Positions 13,407 to 30,647 of a stretch of 64,000 nt of DNA are shown here, in pieces; position 1 is the first letter of the stretch, and every line of letters begins with the position of its first letter. Source of the stretch: Linnemannia hyalina (taxonomy: Eukaryota; Mortierellomycota; Mortierellomycetes; Mortierellales; Mortierellaceae). The notes below the pieces were generated by a model. It was not told the DNA's origin and did not search any database. It was given only the letters and a program-made list of their open reading frames with translations. The position numbers and the translations under genes were made by a program. Location: positions 1,092,501-1,156,500 of the forward strand of contig JAHRHY010000019.1 of assembly GCA_019671135.1 (NCBI GenBank), in the 5' to 3' direction.

Positions 13407-14530
13407 CTCATAAGGGGCGACTCAAAGCGAAATGAGGGCTCTCATGAACAAAATTGGCAGACCCGACAAAAGCCTAAACGACTGTGGACGTGGCATTAAT
13501 TCCAAGGTACGCCAACAAACAACAGCCCTTACTTGTTCCTGGTCTTGTAGAAACGGACATAGCTGTAGATGGAGCACATCATAAAGAAGACCAGCATCGA
13601 GTCGAGAAGGATCAAGCGAGTTTGGGTCACAAGCATGTTGTCTATTGTGTGCATTGGTAGGAAGGGATATATCGGATATTAATTGTTGTAGCTCATTCAC
13701 TGAGAGCAATTAGGAACTAATGGGGGCATTGCGGTAACAGAACAAAAAGTCGCTCAACTTACCAAAGATGACAAGGAATGCAGCCAGGGCACAAGTCAAG
13801 ATGGGGAACCCAGCCTCGCGCATGGTCATGTACACCAAGGGGACGGTCATGGCCCCCAAGAAGGCAGGGAGGGCGCGAAGTCCAATGTAGGGAACGTTGT
13901 TGTCGTTGTATTTGTCGCCAATGTTGTCAAAGAGAAAGTGTCCGTCGTATCCGATAAAGTAGCCCATTGCCGCCAACATCATTTTGGCTAGTGGAGGATG
14001 GACATCGAAGAAATAGCTGCCGCGAAGGTAGTACGAGGCGAACTTTCCAAAGTGGACCTCATCGAATCTATTCCCAAGGAGAAAAGATCAATTGTACCTT
14101 GTCAGTTCTCCTGATCTGATTGACGAGTATTCACACTCCTCCTTACTTCCTCGTCTGAAGTCCAAAGAGAACTTACACAACCTCGTCAGGCTCGTTAATC
14201 TTGTAGAAGCGGGCGAAAACGGCAACCGCCGTCAGTCCTGCGAGGGTGATGAGTGAGTTGGTCTTTTCGGCTGATGTGAAGACTGATTTGATGACCTATG
14301 ACCAAGCAAACAAATAACGAGATGAAACATCTCTGTCAGTAAAAAAAAAAAAAAAGACGAATGACTTTTGTCGCCAGTCCTTTTCCTGAAGGACCTCCAC
14401 GCACCGTCAAATGATATATCCCTTACTTTCTTGGGTGCATCCTCGGCGGTGTTGTTAGAGTCGTCTCTTAATTGTGGTTGTTTGGGGACGGTCGACCGTT
14501 GTCGAAGCGTGCTCTCTGAGCCTGTTGCCA
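11303..14530 (-). CDS. PMT4: Dolichyl-phosphate-mannose--protein mannosyltransferase, PMT4/POMT1 subfamily
   Basis: An ER membrane enzyme that starts O-mannosylation of secretory proteins from dolichyl-phosphate-mannose. Exons on the minus strand: 14530-14427, 14295-14177, 14067-13763, 13641-13533, 13350-13285, 13178-12901, 12791-12228, about 12175-11813 and 11700-11303, about 768 residues. The first luminal loop motif VVFDEVHFGKFASYYLRG and HPPLAKMM carry the acidic residues essential in PMTs. Several hydrophobic membrane spans follow, then a luminal MIR region (YLHSHDHNYPL, QQVTGYSHEDPNNLW, HDVASP, AWGFEQQEI) and the C-terminal spans with YIPFFLMGRALFLHHYMPAL. The MIR motifs match POMT1/Pmt4 rather than Pmt1 or Pmt2. 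The start is unresolved: a tttag acceptor precedes TGGCAACAGG and leaves two bases of a split codon, so the initiator lies in an upstream exon or is itself split. The acceptor before the exon at about 12175 lacks a pyrimidine tract and could shift by one codon. Confidence 0.93.
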
Positions 14531-17500
14531 CTAAAAGAACGACAACAGAACAATGGCATGGAGGTGAGTAACGTCGTCTATATTCGCAACCTGGCCGTTG
14601 ATGTTGCTGCTGTTTTTGTCGTTTCTGCTATTGTTGTTGTTGCTGCTGTCAGTTGTCGTCGTCTTGAAGGGTCGCGTACTCGCTTGTGTTTTTCTTATTC
14701 CTGCAAGAGGCGAACGATGAAGGTGTTGGCGAACAAGGAGTGGAAGCGAGCCCAAGTATTTCAAGGATCACCACGCTGTTTGATTGTCAATTAGAGAAAC
14801 ATCACATGACTCATTCAATTAAATGTCTGTTTTCTGCGCGTTCGAAGCCCAAGAAGCAGACTACAAGTAACGAGGGCAAGGCAACTTGGTTGTTGTGGAT
14901 GGCATGTTAGACCAGACTTGCATACGTCAACACGACAATCAATGTACCCCTGCCAGCCTCCTTTCCGCCTTATTTACTCTTATATAGTCATGCCGTACTA
15001 TGCCCTACCCTCATTTTCATACAAAGATAATCAGAGTTTGGATCGTAGGAAAAATAGGCATAAGAGAATAAAGTTCGGGAGCGAGCAATTGAAGCCAAAG
15101 GAAGAATGGGGATAAGGGCGTGAGTCTGCGGTAGGGAGATGTAAGTCTGAGAAAAAAGGCAGACATAGAAACGAAAAGAGAAGTATGAGGGAAGTCGTTC
15201 CTAAGCGCCGTCTCGTCTCGTACTGCTTTATCTGGTGTTATCTGAAAAGGCCTTTAGCAATGAAAACTCACAGTGCAGAAAAAAGACAAGGAGGACAAAG
15301 ACAGGATGACAAAAGAAAGACCGACAAGGACGTCGAGATCATTTACTTGATTTGATCTATTATCTGAGACAGATAGTGTCGGACTGATGTGCTTCTCCTG
15401 TATATTGGCTCTAGCTTTCTGGATCATCAAGAGTAAGTTCAGAAAAAAAAAAGTTGATTATGGAAAATCCGCTGCCCTGGGCGATCGTCAATTAAAAAAA
15501 GGCTATCAGCTCCCAGTTCTCGGCATCATCGCCAGCCAAAAGGAAGTTTGGACTGTGAAATCTTTTTTTTTTTTTTTTTTTTTTTCTCTCTTTGCCCCCT
15601 GTCTTCTCTCTCCATCCTATCCTCAAACCGGCTGAAATTTAGTTTGCTTTGTTTGACACGAAGGTACCTTCACTCCTTTTCTTTTTGAAAAGTGTCAACG
15701 GCAAGGAAAAAAAGGCTAGGAAAAAAAAAAAACAATGAAAGGCAAGGAAAGGCAAGGAAAGGCAAAGAAAACAAGAAAAAGAAGGGACGTGGAAAGAGGA
15801 GGAAGGGGTGGGGTGGGGGGGAATGGAAGGTGACGAGGGGCGTTGACATCAGTGGAAATGAAAGGTGCGACGGGCGTACGGTTGTTTTCCAAAATGCACA
15901 AAAAAAAGGAAGCCTTGTGATATTTTGAAAGAGTTTAAACGGCAGGTAATCGGGTGGATGGCTGTAAGTGGAAAGTGCGAGGTAACGAGCTATCGGTATT
16001 GGATAAGCTACATGTACTTTGCGAGTGCTCCTTCGTCCACAATTCCGCTTCACTACTCTCACAAAAAAGGGCTCTCACTCGTGGACACTTGCCTGGAATG
16101 AATCCCTGGTACCCCATTGACCCTTCCCACCTCTTCTTATATTCCTATTTACTCCCTTGCCACCTGAAAACAGAGTTTTACCGGCCGCTACAGTCATGGA
16201 CCATTCTAATCGCTTAATTGATGCCGCCTTTTTTGGTACCCGTCGGTGGTTATTTTTTCTATTTTTTTCTTCATTCGCACCGCTTTAGAATCTTGTTTCT
16301 CTTTTGTTTTCCTGCTCTTTCTTAGTTGCAGCTTGTAGGGGTGTACGTTCTTGTCGATATAATCCTAACCCAGAGATGAGTAAAGGCTAGACCCATTTTT
16401 TTTGTTTTATTTCTTTTTTCAGTTGCATGAAATGGTGGAGTTGATCTGGAAAGTGGGATAGTGGGATAGTTCCAACTGATCTATTTGTTGTTGTTGGTCG
16501 TCAACGTTAGTAAGAAATGACGTACATTTCTGTTTGTATTTCGGCCCTCCTTGTGATAAAAAAAGATACATACCCGGCGACTCGGGGAGTTGCAAAAGCC
16601 AAGTGGACATTTATTTTTGGCGGCGGAATCAGATTGAACGTCGAACGAGCAGAAGAGAAAAATAATAAAGTGGGGGGGAGAAAGAGGTGAACGAGTTGAT
16701 GAACCTGTCAATATTTAGTAAGCATCCGATGCCGATGCGAAAGAAAGGGCTACATATATGTTTGCATGAATGGGACACACACACATAGCTTCAACTACTG
16801 GTCGAAGAGTTGTTTTGCTCTCGATCCCGCATGAGTGCGATACAAGGGCAAGACTACTGCGGAATTCAATTGGCAAGAGACGACAAAATATCCAGCAATA
16901 AGAGTTTCACCAACCACATAAAAAAGTACAAGAACACAAAGATGGTCTGGAAGAAGCATCCAAAGTCGTCACCTACCCGCTGCTGTTCTACCTGCTCATC
17001 AGTTCCGACAATGCAGCCACGATCGAGAGCCCGCATGACAGTAAGACACCCATCCGTCCAAAAGTATGGACGTTTGCTGTCAGTTCTTGGCTGCTTGCTG
17101 TTTGAATAAGAAGGGCGAGTGCGCCAAGCAGAGAAAGAAAAGAAGGGAGTAAAATAAAGACCATTTTGGAAACAAACTATGGCTGTTCTCCTATAGCTCA
17201 TGTTGCGCCCTAATGGAGAAACAGATAGTACGAGGACGAGGCACTCCACTCTCCTGGGTCCCTTGTTTTATGTTTGTTTTTTTCGAGTCCCTTGAACCCA
17301 CTCCTCCACCCCCTCTTTTCTACCTATTTTCCTTTGCCCCAGGATATGTCAATGCTGACTTGATTTCATATTTGGACAAGTGCCCACTCTTCCGTTCTCT
17401 TGCTCACCTCCTCAACGAATCAATCGCTATGACTTCATGCCTCTCCGTCCTTCATTCTCTTGTCACCATTTTCCTTGCCGTTGTTCGTTTTGTCGCTACT

Positions 17501-19767
17501 CTTTTCCTTTTGCAGGGCCATCTCTTCCAGTTCCTGTTTTTCTTCAACCCATTAGCTCCTTTTCAATTGCCAATCGCCATAGTCAACCAGTAGGTCCTTG
17601 AGTGCTTGTCCCTTTGTTTTTATTCATTTCTTCAATGCGACTATCAGTCGTACTCCTGTCTGCAACAACACCGTCAGCGTTTATCATTACTGCTCCTCTC
17701 TTTCCTTTTCTCACTACATTGACGAAGCATTAAAAATATATTCATCACCTTCAACGTCTCTGTCAATCGCTTCTTCCCTTTCCAACCTTTTGTTTACTAA
17801 CCATCTCAGTTAATCATTCGCGTCCACCTCGCACTTTTCTTTCTTCTTCTTCTTCCTCTTCTTCTTCTTCTTCCTCTTCTTCTTCTTCCTCTTCTTCTTC
17901 TTCCTCTTCTTCTTCTTCCTCTTCTTCTTCTTCTTCTTTTTCTTCTTCTTCTTGTTGTTGTTCTACACCTCTTTCTCGCGTCACCCTCCTCCTCCTTGCT
18001 CTTCCTTTCTTCCTCTTCTCTCATCCTAATCCTCCTCCTTCTCCTCCTCTTTCTCCTCCGTTACCACCTCTTTCTACCCCCTTTTTCCTTTTTGTTTGTT
18101 TGTTGCCCTCATTTACTTTTTATGTATTTTAACCACCGTATTTTCTCGCTTACCCATTCCCTTCCGCTGGGACACATTTCCTGGATTCCCCTTCTCGCAC
18201 TGTCGACTGTCTGCTTCCTCCGCTTTTCTTCCTCATCCCCTTCTCAATTACTTTTCTGTTGTCCCCTTTCTCTTCACTCTCATGGTCTGCCCTCTCCCCT
18301 CCCCCCCTTTTTTCATCCCTCTCTCACTCTCCCTTTTTATCTCTCACTCACTCTCTCTCACTCACACACACGCACACACACTCTCTCTTTTAACACCCAC
18401 TCTCAACCTCTCGTTATCGCCAGTTTTCTTTTTACTTTTCTCTCATCCCTCGCCCCTCTACCTCTTCGCGTGTATTCACTCGTACATCAACGATTGGCCA
18501 CGTACGCTCTCTTTTCATTTTTTGTGCTCTTGAGCGTCAATCGGGAAGAAAGGGATAATCTCGCCTTCAAATCGACCCAATACCCAGTTGTTTTGGGAGT
18601 GTGTTTTTCATCTCTTCCTTTTTTTATCAAACGCTATTTTGTTTCTTGTCCTCATGGAAACGACCCATTGGCCCCGATTTCCCTTGGATGCTGCTGCAGC
18701 TGCTCACTCTGTTTGTTTGTTTATCCTTTATCTTCTCTCTCTCTCTTTGAATGAACACATACACGCATGCCCATACATGCTCCAAACCCACCCTCTTCCT
18801 TCACTTTCAATTGCATCGTCTCGCACCGACACACATACCTCATCGACATACACATACACATTCAATCACTCAATCACTCAAAGTGTGTTGTTCCACCCAT
18901 CATCCAATACGATACGTCCCGCTCTCCTGTTTCTTGTTTCTTGCCCTTCCCTGTTCCCCCCCCTCCTTACAGCGCCACTCTCTTTTCTCTTTGTCTATTT
19001 TCTTGGGTTTTTCTTTTTATTCTCCGTCCTTTTTCGCTTGACCCTCTTTACCTTTTCTTCTTTTTCTCTTTCTCTTTACCGCTCTCCTTCCTCTCTTCTT
19101 CCCTGTACCTATTCCCCTCTCTCGTTCACCTCCTTGTGGATTCCACTTTCTTTTCGACGACATCCTTTTACTTACTCACTCACTCACTCACTCACTCATC
19201 TCTCTCATCTCACTCATTCATCTTCCCTCTCTCTCTCTCTCTCTCTCTTCCTCTTCTTGTACATTTATTCATTTTAGTATCTATTCCTACAACACCGCAT
19301 TTACCTGCCCCTTGTCACTCGTCACTCGCCACAACAACAACAACAACAGAGATACACCATTGACCTTGCTCACCTTTCCTGTCACTTTCTGCACTCTCCC
19401 CCCTCTTCACCCCATACACCTACACCTAACCCTTTATTTTCTTCCCTTTTCTCTCTCTCCCCAAGGACAGACGGACAACACCCACACACACCCCTTCCTC
19501 CCTTCGCCGTTTGTGGTCACTCTGCCCCCTCCTGTCGGGACTCTCTCTGACCTTTTTCTACAGACTCAAATATCCTTCTGCGCTCTTTTCTTGCAATCGT
19601 CCTCTTTCTTCTTTTTTTCCTCTTCTTCGCTTCCACATTCATATCCCACCTGTCTGTCCTCCCCTATCCCAAAAACCCATTCATCCGCCCACCACACAAC
19701 CCACTCCTTATTCCTGGCCCTCTACTATATCCCCCCGACACCTTCACACAACCAGTTTGCATCCACC
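14531..19767. other. Long gene-poor divergent spacer between PMT4 and velvet
   Basis: About 5.2 kb. The left part holds the PMT4 5' end and promoter. A poly-T run sits at about 15562-15585 and a purine-rich stretch at 15715-15840. From about 17250 to 19760 the plus strand is almost continuously pyrimidine-rich, with TTC repeats at 17838-17953 and scattered CT, CA and TCAC simple repeats. This stretch produces long apparent plus-strand frames made of Ser, Leu, Pro and Phe, which I do not accept as genes. It probably contains the promoter and a long 5' UTR of the velvet gene. No tRNA, rRNA or transposon is recognisable. Confidence 0.5.
17838..17953 (+). repeat. TTC/TCC microsatellite
   Basis: About 115 bp of interrupted TTC units with regular TCC interruptions, followed by a short TTG run. 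It lies in the pyrimidine-rich region upstream of the velvet gene. Confidence 0.9.
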
Positions 19768-25375
<5,608 letters not shown>

Positions 25376-25936
25376 ACATTTGCCGGTCCTCCTCTCATTT
25401 TCTTCCTATACTACTACAATGCGTATGAAAAGAAAATAAAACACATGTACTATACATTCATTTGATTGCGTATGAGATTGGCGAGTCTGCAACTCATGGC
25501 TTTGTCGGACCATTTTTCTCCATTGCATTTTGAACGCACTAGTAAACCCTTAAGTCCCGTCTGTCTTTAGTCTGGTGTTATATGTAACCTAGTGCCACTG
25601 CCACTTCACTTCCTCGATTATGCGCGCAACCAGACCGGACCAAACGCGAAACATGCCGCCAAAGTGCCCACGCAACCATCCGAGGGAAGAAGATTGTACC
25701 CCCGCACAAACCCTGCGTGAGTGTCTCGATCGATCGACCCACACGTGATTTACAAGTCATCGTTTAACCGTGAGCGAAGGGTCGGCTCGAAATTGTCCCT
25801 TCCCATACATGGACAATATAATGCGCTTTCTGAGTTTCTTTTTTTCTTTTTCCATCAGTTTTATCTCTCCTGCTTACTTCTTTCTTTCTTTTCTTTTATT
25901 CATTCTTTCACCTTCACACACACAACTTCATACATC
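25376..25936. other. Spacer: velvet 3' flank and ALDH promoter
   Basis: 561 bp between two plus-strand genes. AATAAA at 25435-25440 is a likely polyadenylation signal for the velvet gene. The last 110 bp are pyrimidine-rich and lead into the aldehyde dehydrogenase start. I see no coding sequence. Confidence 0.5.
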
Positions 25937-27587
25937 ATGACTTCCAACGTTCTCCACTTCCACACCGACGCCGAGATTCACAAGGTGCGCATTCATTCTC
26001 GTTCACTTCAGGACGAATGCACCAAAACACGTCAATACAACGTGTGAAGGAACAACGTGAAGGAACGAACGAAGGAACGAACCCAATTGAAAAGTCAAAC
26101 CACCTATCCTAACACCTCCCTCCTTCCTACAATTCTTCAATTTCTCCTCCTCCCTTTCCTCCTCTCCCTTCCCTCCCCCCGCGCTCGAATAGGCCGCAGA
26201 AACCGCCCGCCAGACCTTCCGCTCAGGCATCACCAAGCCCCTCAAATACCGTCGCCACCAGCTCGAACAGCTCTGGCGCCTCGTCGACGAAAACACCGAC
26301 CTTATTATCGAAGCCTTGAAGAAGGATCTCCACAAGCACAAGAACGAGACTGTTCTTGGAGAGTTGATCCCCGCAAAGGAGGAGATTAATGATGCACTGG
26401 AGCATTTGGAAGAGTGGGCCAAGGATGAGAAGGTTGTCCCGGCCCTTGTTAACAGGGTCGGCGTTACGTGCTTGAAGAGGAAGGAACCTAAGGGTAAGTT
26501 CTCTTTTTTTTTTTTTTTTTAGTGCATTGAAGGGAGGGGGATGTTGTTTGGCTCATGATGAAAAAAGAGAGAAAGGGAGAGGGGGTTTGCCTAGCAAAGT
26601 AGTAATGAGAGTCGTGTGCTGCTGCATGTGTTGGTTAAGTGTTGGTGTTGGTGTTAGTGTGCCCCGCGAGAGTTTATGCGTTTGCGTTATGTGTATCTCG
26701 CAAATAAACGGTTTGTTTGCATGTGCGCTTGTGTTCCGCCGCTCTGTCGCGATTGGGAGAGAGAAAGCAATCAATGCGAGGAAACCCAGAGGGAGAACCA
26801 ACCGGGGCACAGGGAAGGGGGAAAGAAAAGAGTGAACCGAACAATGCGTCCCGGCCTCGAAAGTTTGTGGAGGAGGAGAGATAGTGGAACAATAGCAGCA
26901 AACGCAATAATGAGCAAGGACAAACATGGTTTACTGTTTACACTTCATGTCAATTTGGCGTGGTGTAATAAAGAGAGCAGGAGCGGTTCAAAAAAAGAAG
27001 ACTAGGGAAGAACGATGGTCGGGGACTAACATAAGAGAGAGGACCGATTGCCCATTATTTTAGTTTGCATAAAGTAGACACACTCCCCCTCACTCCGGCC
27101 GGGGATAGAAGTAAACTAACAAACAATTGCTGCTCAACTACAATAGGTGCCGCGCTCATCATCTCCCCATGGAACTATCCCTTCTTCTTGACGATCGGAC
27201 CCATGGTCGGCGCCATCGCCGCCGGATGCACGGCCGTCATCAAGCCCTCCGAGGTCGCCCCCCACTCCGCCAACGTCATGACCGATCTCTTTGCCCGCTA
27301 CCTCGACAACAGCGCCTACATCGTCATCAACGGCGCCGCTCAGGAGACCACCAAGTTGTTGGAATACAAGTGGGACCATATCTTTTACACTGGAAACGGA
27401 GTGGTCGCCAAGATCATTATGCGTGCTGCTGCTCAGCACTTAACCTCGTTGACGCTGGAGTTGGGAGGCAAGTCGCCTGCTATTATTGATGAGCACGCCA
27501 ACATGACTGTTGCTGCCAAGCGTATCGCTTTCGGAAAGTCGTTCAATGCTGGACAGGTAAGAGAAAAACAAATGCGCATAATTCGTG

Positions 27588-27618
<31 letters not shown>

Positions 27619-28477
27619 TGTGGACACGGTGTGTCTGTGCCACTTCGTGAATGACCTTGTTTAAGTAACGCTACCAAATACTAATAATCACAATTGTCGT
27701 TACTTGTCAACATAGACTTGCGTGGCTCCCGACTACGTGTTGATTACCGCCAAGGCTCAGGACAAGTTCATCAAGGAGTTGAAGAAGGCGTTCGAGGAAC
27801 TCTACAGCAAGAACCCCCAAACCTCGACCGACTACGGCCGCATCATCAACAACCGCCACTTCCACCGCCTCAGCAAGGTCCTTCACGAGAACAAGTCCGG
27901 CGAGATTGTCATTGGAGGCCAGACGGACGAGAAGGATTTGTATATCGCCCCCACCGTCATCGCCAACGTCGACAGGGATGACAAGTTGATGGAGGATGAA
28001 CTGTTCGGACCCTTGTTGCCCATGATCCAGGTTACGGATGTTGACGACGCGATCGAGTACATCAACTCCAGGGACGAGCCCCTGGCGCTGTACATCTTCT
28101 CGAGTAACAAGAAGTTCTCCAACAAGGTCATGGACTCGACCCGGTCCGGCGCTATCCTCGTCAACGATACCCTCATGCACGTCGCTGAGGGTAACTTGCC
28201 CTTTGGTGGAACTGGTCCCTCCGGAATGGGATCATACCACGGAAAGAAGTCCTTTGATGCCTTCTCCCATGAGCGTTCGACGATGGTCAAGGACTTGAAC
28301 ACCGTCTCTGAGGCCGCCATGTCCGTCCGCTATGCGCCTTATAACGATACCAACTTGAAGGTTGCCCGTTTGGTGCTCGAGTCCGTTCCTCGTTTCAAGA
28401 AGTCATTCGTGTTGAAGCATTTCAAGTGGATTGTCTTTGCGATTATCTTTGGTATTGGATTCAAGCGCTTTGCTTAA
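25937..28477 (+). CDS. HFD1: Fatty aldehyde dehydrogenase, ALDH3 class, C-terminal membrane anchor
   Basis: Oxidises medium- and long-chain aliphatic aldehydes to fatty acids with NAD(P)+. Exons: 25937-25984, 26193-26493, 27147-27556 and 27716-28477, giving 506 residues, typical for class 3. Cofactor and substrate motifs are visible: ISPWNYPFFLTIGPMVGA, GCTAVIKPSEVAP, the nucleotide-binding turn FYTGNGVVAK, the catalytic Glu in LELGGKSP and the nucleophile Cys in NAGQTCVAPDYVL. The last 25 residues are hydrophobic between basic ends (FKWIVFAIIFGIGFKRFA), as in tail-anchored ALDH3A2/Hfd1 proteins of the ER, lipid droplet or mitochondrial surface. The Met start is followed by a 16-residue first exon. 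The last intron ends one codon before the catalytic Cys. Intron 2 is long (653 nt). AATAAA-like signals follow the stop. The gene converges on REI1 at a distance of 253 bp. Confidence 0.95.
27591..27618 (+). repeat. (GT)14 microsatellite in ALDH intron 3
   Basis: Uninterrupted GT dinucleotides just downstream of the donor of the last intron of the ALDH3 gene. Confidence 0.9.
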
Positions 28478-28730
28478 GTAAATGTTTTCTTCCTAGCGAT
28501 TTTCTTTCTTTCTCTAACATACCATGAAAATAAAAATATGAATTTTCCTTGTGTTCTTTCTTTGCTTGTTTGCTCAATGCTCAATTGCTTCGTAAAATGA
28601 ATCGTCCAGGAAGGGACCTTGCGTGTTACCTCACGCGCATGCCGCATGGACACAAAACAAGCAACAAAAAAAAGTGTGTAGGAATGAAGCGCTCTGCTTG
28701 AATGGTTTATTTACAATCAAGAAAATAAAA

Positions 28731-30405
28731 TTACACGTTGATACCATAGGTGGCGGCATAACGACGGCGGCCATGACTGTTGGTCTTGATGGCGTTTTGG
28801 GTGGCCATCCTCTCCCGCTTGGTCGATTCATAATCCTGAGATTTGGCATTCTTGAGAGCAACCTCCTGGCGCTGCTGAACACTCAGAGCCAGGTTGGATG
28901 CCGAGAGCTGGTTCTGGGACTTGAGAAGAGAGTTGGAGAGCTTGACGTTGGGGTGGTGGACATCCGAGGCCAACAAGACTTCTGTCCTGGTGCCGTTTGT
29001 GCCCGATTCGGTAGACTGTTCAGAGGTCTCCTGTTCTTCTTCTTCGGTGGAAGGGCGACGCTGATTGGGGCGGGACGAAGCCAGGACGACGGTACGGGAT
29101 TCGACCTTTTGACGACGAGCGGCGTCCTTGTGGGCGAGACGACGGTTGTTGAGGACGAGTTCGTTGGTGAGGGGGTCGACGCGGATTCCAGAGTTTTTGG
29201 ATGTATGCTCGTCCAGGATCCAGTTGCCCTCGTCGTCCATGAGAACCATGTTCAGTCTCTGTTCATCCTCGTCCATCGAGCTATCCTCCTGTGACGACTC
29301 CTTGTGCTGCTCTGCATTCTCAAGTCCTTCTTCGTCATCAGAGTCAAAGGAATTCTCGGGCAAGTAGAAATCAGCGTACTCTCTGTCAGCACCATGCTCC
29401 ATGGCAAGCTTGCAGTGACCCTTGTCGACCATGTGTCTCCGGACACTAGCCAAGTTGGCGAATCCAGAGTTCAATTCCTGGTCAGGTCTCAGGTGGGTCG
29501 AAAAGACCGAGGGCGTACACCAGAGACAGTCCGAGTTCTCGACCAATTTATCAGCAAGGTAGGCGAGCATGCCCTCGAGATCGATCAGACGTTCAGACGA
29601 AGGGAGGAAGAATCCGTGGGTGGTGCGCATATGTCCATAGTTGCTGGGTGCGTCTGTCGACTCGTGAGAGCAAAACAAGCAGACGGTCTCGCTGGGCTGG
29701 CGCTGTTCTACTGCTGCTGTTCCAGAGGTCTCCTTTGATGATTCAGCAGTAGGGGTGGTGTCGTTCTCGGTAGGTTTGGAAGCTGCGTTGTGTTCCTGTT
29801 CCTGTTGCTTTTTAGCGTAGGCTGCGGCGATCTGCTTGTGCTTCTTGGACTGGAGGTGGTTGTCGTAGGCCTGGAAGGAGAGGTACTTTTTGCTGCAAGG
29901 AACACACTCTGGTTGTGCGACCTCCTCCGGGTTTGCCTGTTCGCGGGAGGCTATTTAGTTCAAACATATATGGTCTTTCTGTCAGTGCCAAGGATTCCCT
30001 TTTTTTTTTTTTTTTTTTTCTTTTTCCTTGCTTAACAGAGAGAACAATGCATCATTGGGGAAAAAAAAGAGAAAGGCGTACCAGTAACGAGTTGAGAAAA
30101 GACTTCGGCAAAGACGGGAGGGAGACCGACCATCTTGCGCTTGAGGTTATAGGTGTGCCAGTCAGACTTGTGGTGGAGCTGCTGGGTCTCGAGGGAGGGG
30201 AGACGGATCCCACAGGTGAGACATGTTGTAGCTTGGCCTAATTGAGCGATAGCGATATTAGTCAATTGCTGATCTGGTAACAGCGTGCTGGACAAGGTGG
30301 GCAAGTGCGCTTTTGTACAGCAAGGTGATCAGGAGATGTAAAGAGAAAGAAGAGAGTGTTCATACCGATGGTGGCAGTAGGGACGTTGATGGAGTAAGTG
30401 GACAT
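28731..30405 (-). CDS. REI1: REI1/ZNF622-like cytoplasmic 60S ribosome maturation factor
   Basis: A C2H2 zinc-finger protein of late cytoplasmic pre-60S maturation, where it helps release and recycle export factors and probes the exit tunnel. Exons on the minus strand: 30405-30366, 30237-30082 and 29950-28731, giving 471 residues. The N-terminal finger CLTCGIRLPSLETQQLHHKS is followed by the family hallmark DWHTYNLKRKMVGLPPV. A second finger reads CVPCSKKYLSFQAYDNHLQS, then SKKHKQ. A later zinc-finger region has CLFCSHE, YGHMRTTHGFFLP and the motif LIDLEGMLAYLADKL. An acidic segment DSDDEEG lies after HGADREYADFYLPEN. The C-terminus is basic and ends RRYAATYGINV. A poly-Q upstream ORF ends 5 nt before this start. 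The acceptor of exon 3 was chosen as AATAG/CCTCCC because it alone keeps frame. REI1 and its paralogue REH1 cannot be separated here. Confidence 0.9.
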
Positions 30406-30410
30406 GTTCG

Positions 30411-30444
30411 TTATTGTTCTGAGTTGTTGATGAGTCTGTGGTGG

Positions 30445-30519
<75 letters not shown>

Positions 30520-30647
30520 GTTGATGGTGTTGTGAAGAGAAGTGAAGGCGGGTAGTTGTTGTTGGGTGAAGGGAGAAAAGTGAAGGTGAATGACAAAGAA
30601 TGCGGCCTCTTTTTATTTCCTTTTCTCAGACGAGCTGACAAACCCAT
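30411..30647 (-). other. Candidate poly-Q upstream ORF in the REI1 leader
   Basis: On the REI1 strand an ATG at 30647 opens a 78-codon frame. The CAA repeat reads as about two dozen Gln followed by HHHRLINNSEQ, and the TAA stop at 30413-30411 lies only 5 nt before the REI1 ATG. Whether the transcript starts upstream of 30647 cannot be seen, so this may be an untranscribed chance frame. Confidence 0.35.
30446..30519. repeat. (GTT)n / (CAA)n microsatellite
   Basis: About 24 uninterrupted trinucleotide units, CAA on the REI1 strand, 40 to 115 bp upstream of the REI1 start codon. Confidence 0.95.

Noticed and set aside
15692..16217. Overlapping plus-strand frames rich in Lys and Arg
   Set aside because: They come from A/G-rich simple sequence and have no recognisable protein features or splice context.
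17996..19363. Several long plus-strand open frames upstream of velvet
   Set aside because: They translate the CT-rich sequence as Ser, Leu, Pro, Phe and His without domain, conserved motif or codon bias, and overlapping frames are open at the same time.
25937..28477. Idea that the two aldehyde dehydrogenases are tandem duplicates
   Set aside because: They lie 34 kb apart and belong to different ALDH classes (ALDH3 with tail anchor versus MSC7-like), with different intron positions and catalytic surroundings.
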